DNA of 12,355 nt from Methylotenera_A sp046594885 (lineage in GTDB: Bacteria; Pseudomonadota; Gammaproteobacteria; Burkholderiales; Methylophilaceae), in assembly GCA_046594885.1 (NCBI GenBank), contig JBKJRD010000054.1, positions 1 through 12,355 on the forward strand, given 5' to 3'. Shown one piece after another: positions 11,990 through 12,355 of this stretch. Numbering within the stretch: position 1 is the first letter of the stretch; every line of letters begins with the position of its first letter. A program made the position numbers and the translations under genes. A model generated the notes under the pieces. The model saw nothing but the letters and a program-made list of their open reading frames with translations, did no database searches and was not told the DNA's origin.

Positions 11990-12355
11990 TGCATAAGCTA
12001 TTGATTGGATTAATGGTTTCTGCAAGTTTATTTTCAGCACAAAGTATTGCTTTTGATTTTGGCAAAGCTTTAGAAGATGCGGCAAAACAAAAAATTGAAG
12101 AAATCAAAAATGATGGCGCAGTTAATGACGAAGCAGCACCAGCCGAATCTGTACCTGCCGATTCCGCACCTAATGCGCCAGAGGCTAAAGCATTCAACTG
12201 GAAGAATCCAAGTAAACAAGAAGAAATTGCTTTAGGTCGCGAAATAACCGGCAGTTTATTAGGTGCTGCGCCTTTGGTTAAAGATCAAGCCCTGCAAAAG
12301 TATGTCAATCAAGTGGGTCGTTTGGTGGCCAATCAATCGGAGCGTGCCGATTTAC
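11989..12355 (+). CDS. Exported M48-family metalloprotease, N-terminal part (cut by window end)
   Basis: The first 122 residues of a periplasmic protease. Residues 1-21 are a signal peptide (MHKLLIGLMVSASLFSAQSIA, cleavage expected before FDF). A helix of charged residues (about 25-42) and an Ala/Pro/Glu-rich linker (43-68) follow. Then comes the opening of the M48 domain: WKNPSKQEEIALGREITGSLLG (71-92), LVKDQALQKYVNQVGRLVA (96-114) and SERADL. The 'E..LGRE...LL', 'YVNQVG..LA' and 'S.R.DL' pattern is that of BepA/LoiP (YggG)-type M48 peptidases, which degrade or help assemble envelope proteins. The zinc site HExxH lies beyond the window, so catalytic competence cannot be checked. The absence of a lipobox separates it from LoiP. 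It is the third gene of the CHASE2-SH3-M48 operon and may act on envelope targets under the sensor's influence. Confidence 0.87.
   Translation, partial: MHKLLIGLMVSASLFSAQSIAFDFGKALEDAAKQKIEEIKNDGAVNDEAAPAESVPADSAPNAPEAKAFNWKNPSKQEEIALGREITGSLLGAAPLVKDQALQKYVNQVGRLVANQSERADL

Overview
The window looks like chromosomal DNA from a fairly AT-rich Gram-negative bacterium. The best guess is a betaproteobacterium of the Methylophilaceae (Methylotenera/Methylophilus-like). This rests on gene content (an EPS-associated MarR-type regulator beside manC, HslR, a Lon-like protease, RmuC, and a CHASE2/SH3/M48 gene set) and on base composition. No 16S or other taxonomic marker is present, so the assignment is an inference.

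Region 1 (1-4839, minus strand) is the head of a surface-polysaccharide locus. Reading in the direction of transcription, it holds an EPS-type MarR/winged-helix regulator, manC (GDP-mannose supply), a full-length ABC exporter of the lipid-linked-oligosaccharide flippase/MsbA type, and then a Wzm/Wzt pair (ABC-2 permease plus an ATPase cut off by the window edge). The regulator and manC are tightly packed, with a 5-nt gap and the manC Shine-Dalgarno inside the regulator's last codons. wzm and wzt are also 5 nt apart. The wzm/wzt end is visibly more AT-rich than manC, as expected where a conserved flank meets a variable polysaccharide cluster.

Region 2 (4946-9746, minus strand) is a run of housekeeping genes: rmuC, moaD, moaE, a Lon-family protease with a degenerate ATPase, and hslR. 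The intergenic gaps are 17, 12, 89 and 39 nt. MoaD and MoaE are the two subunits of molybdopterin synthase. HslR and the Lon-like protein both fit protein/ribosome quality control.

Region 3 (9795-12355, plus strand) is divergent from rmuC and is an overlapping three-gene operon. It encodes a CHASE2 membrane sensor with no recognisable output domain, a secreted SH3-domain protein (ATGA overlap), and an exported M48 metalloprotease (TAATG overlap, truncated by the window end). The start overlaps and strong Shine-Dalgarno sites indicate tight coupling, so the products probably act together in the cell envelope.

I saw no rRNA, tRNA, CRISPR array, insertion sequence or attachment site. No stretch longer than about 210 bases lacks a gene. 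The most interesting items are the orphan CHASE2 sensor operon, the Lon-like protease whose Ser-Lys dyad is intact while both Walker motifs are altered, the interlocked divergent start region between rmuC and the CHASE2 gene with apparent leaderless starts, and two different ABC polysaccharide export systems side by side.
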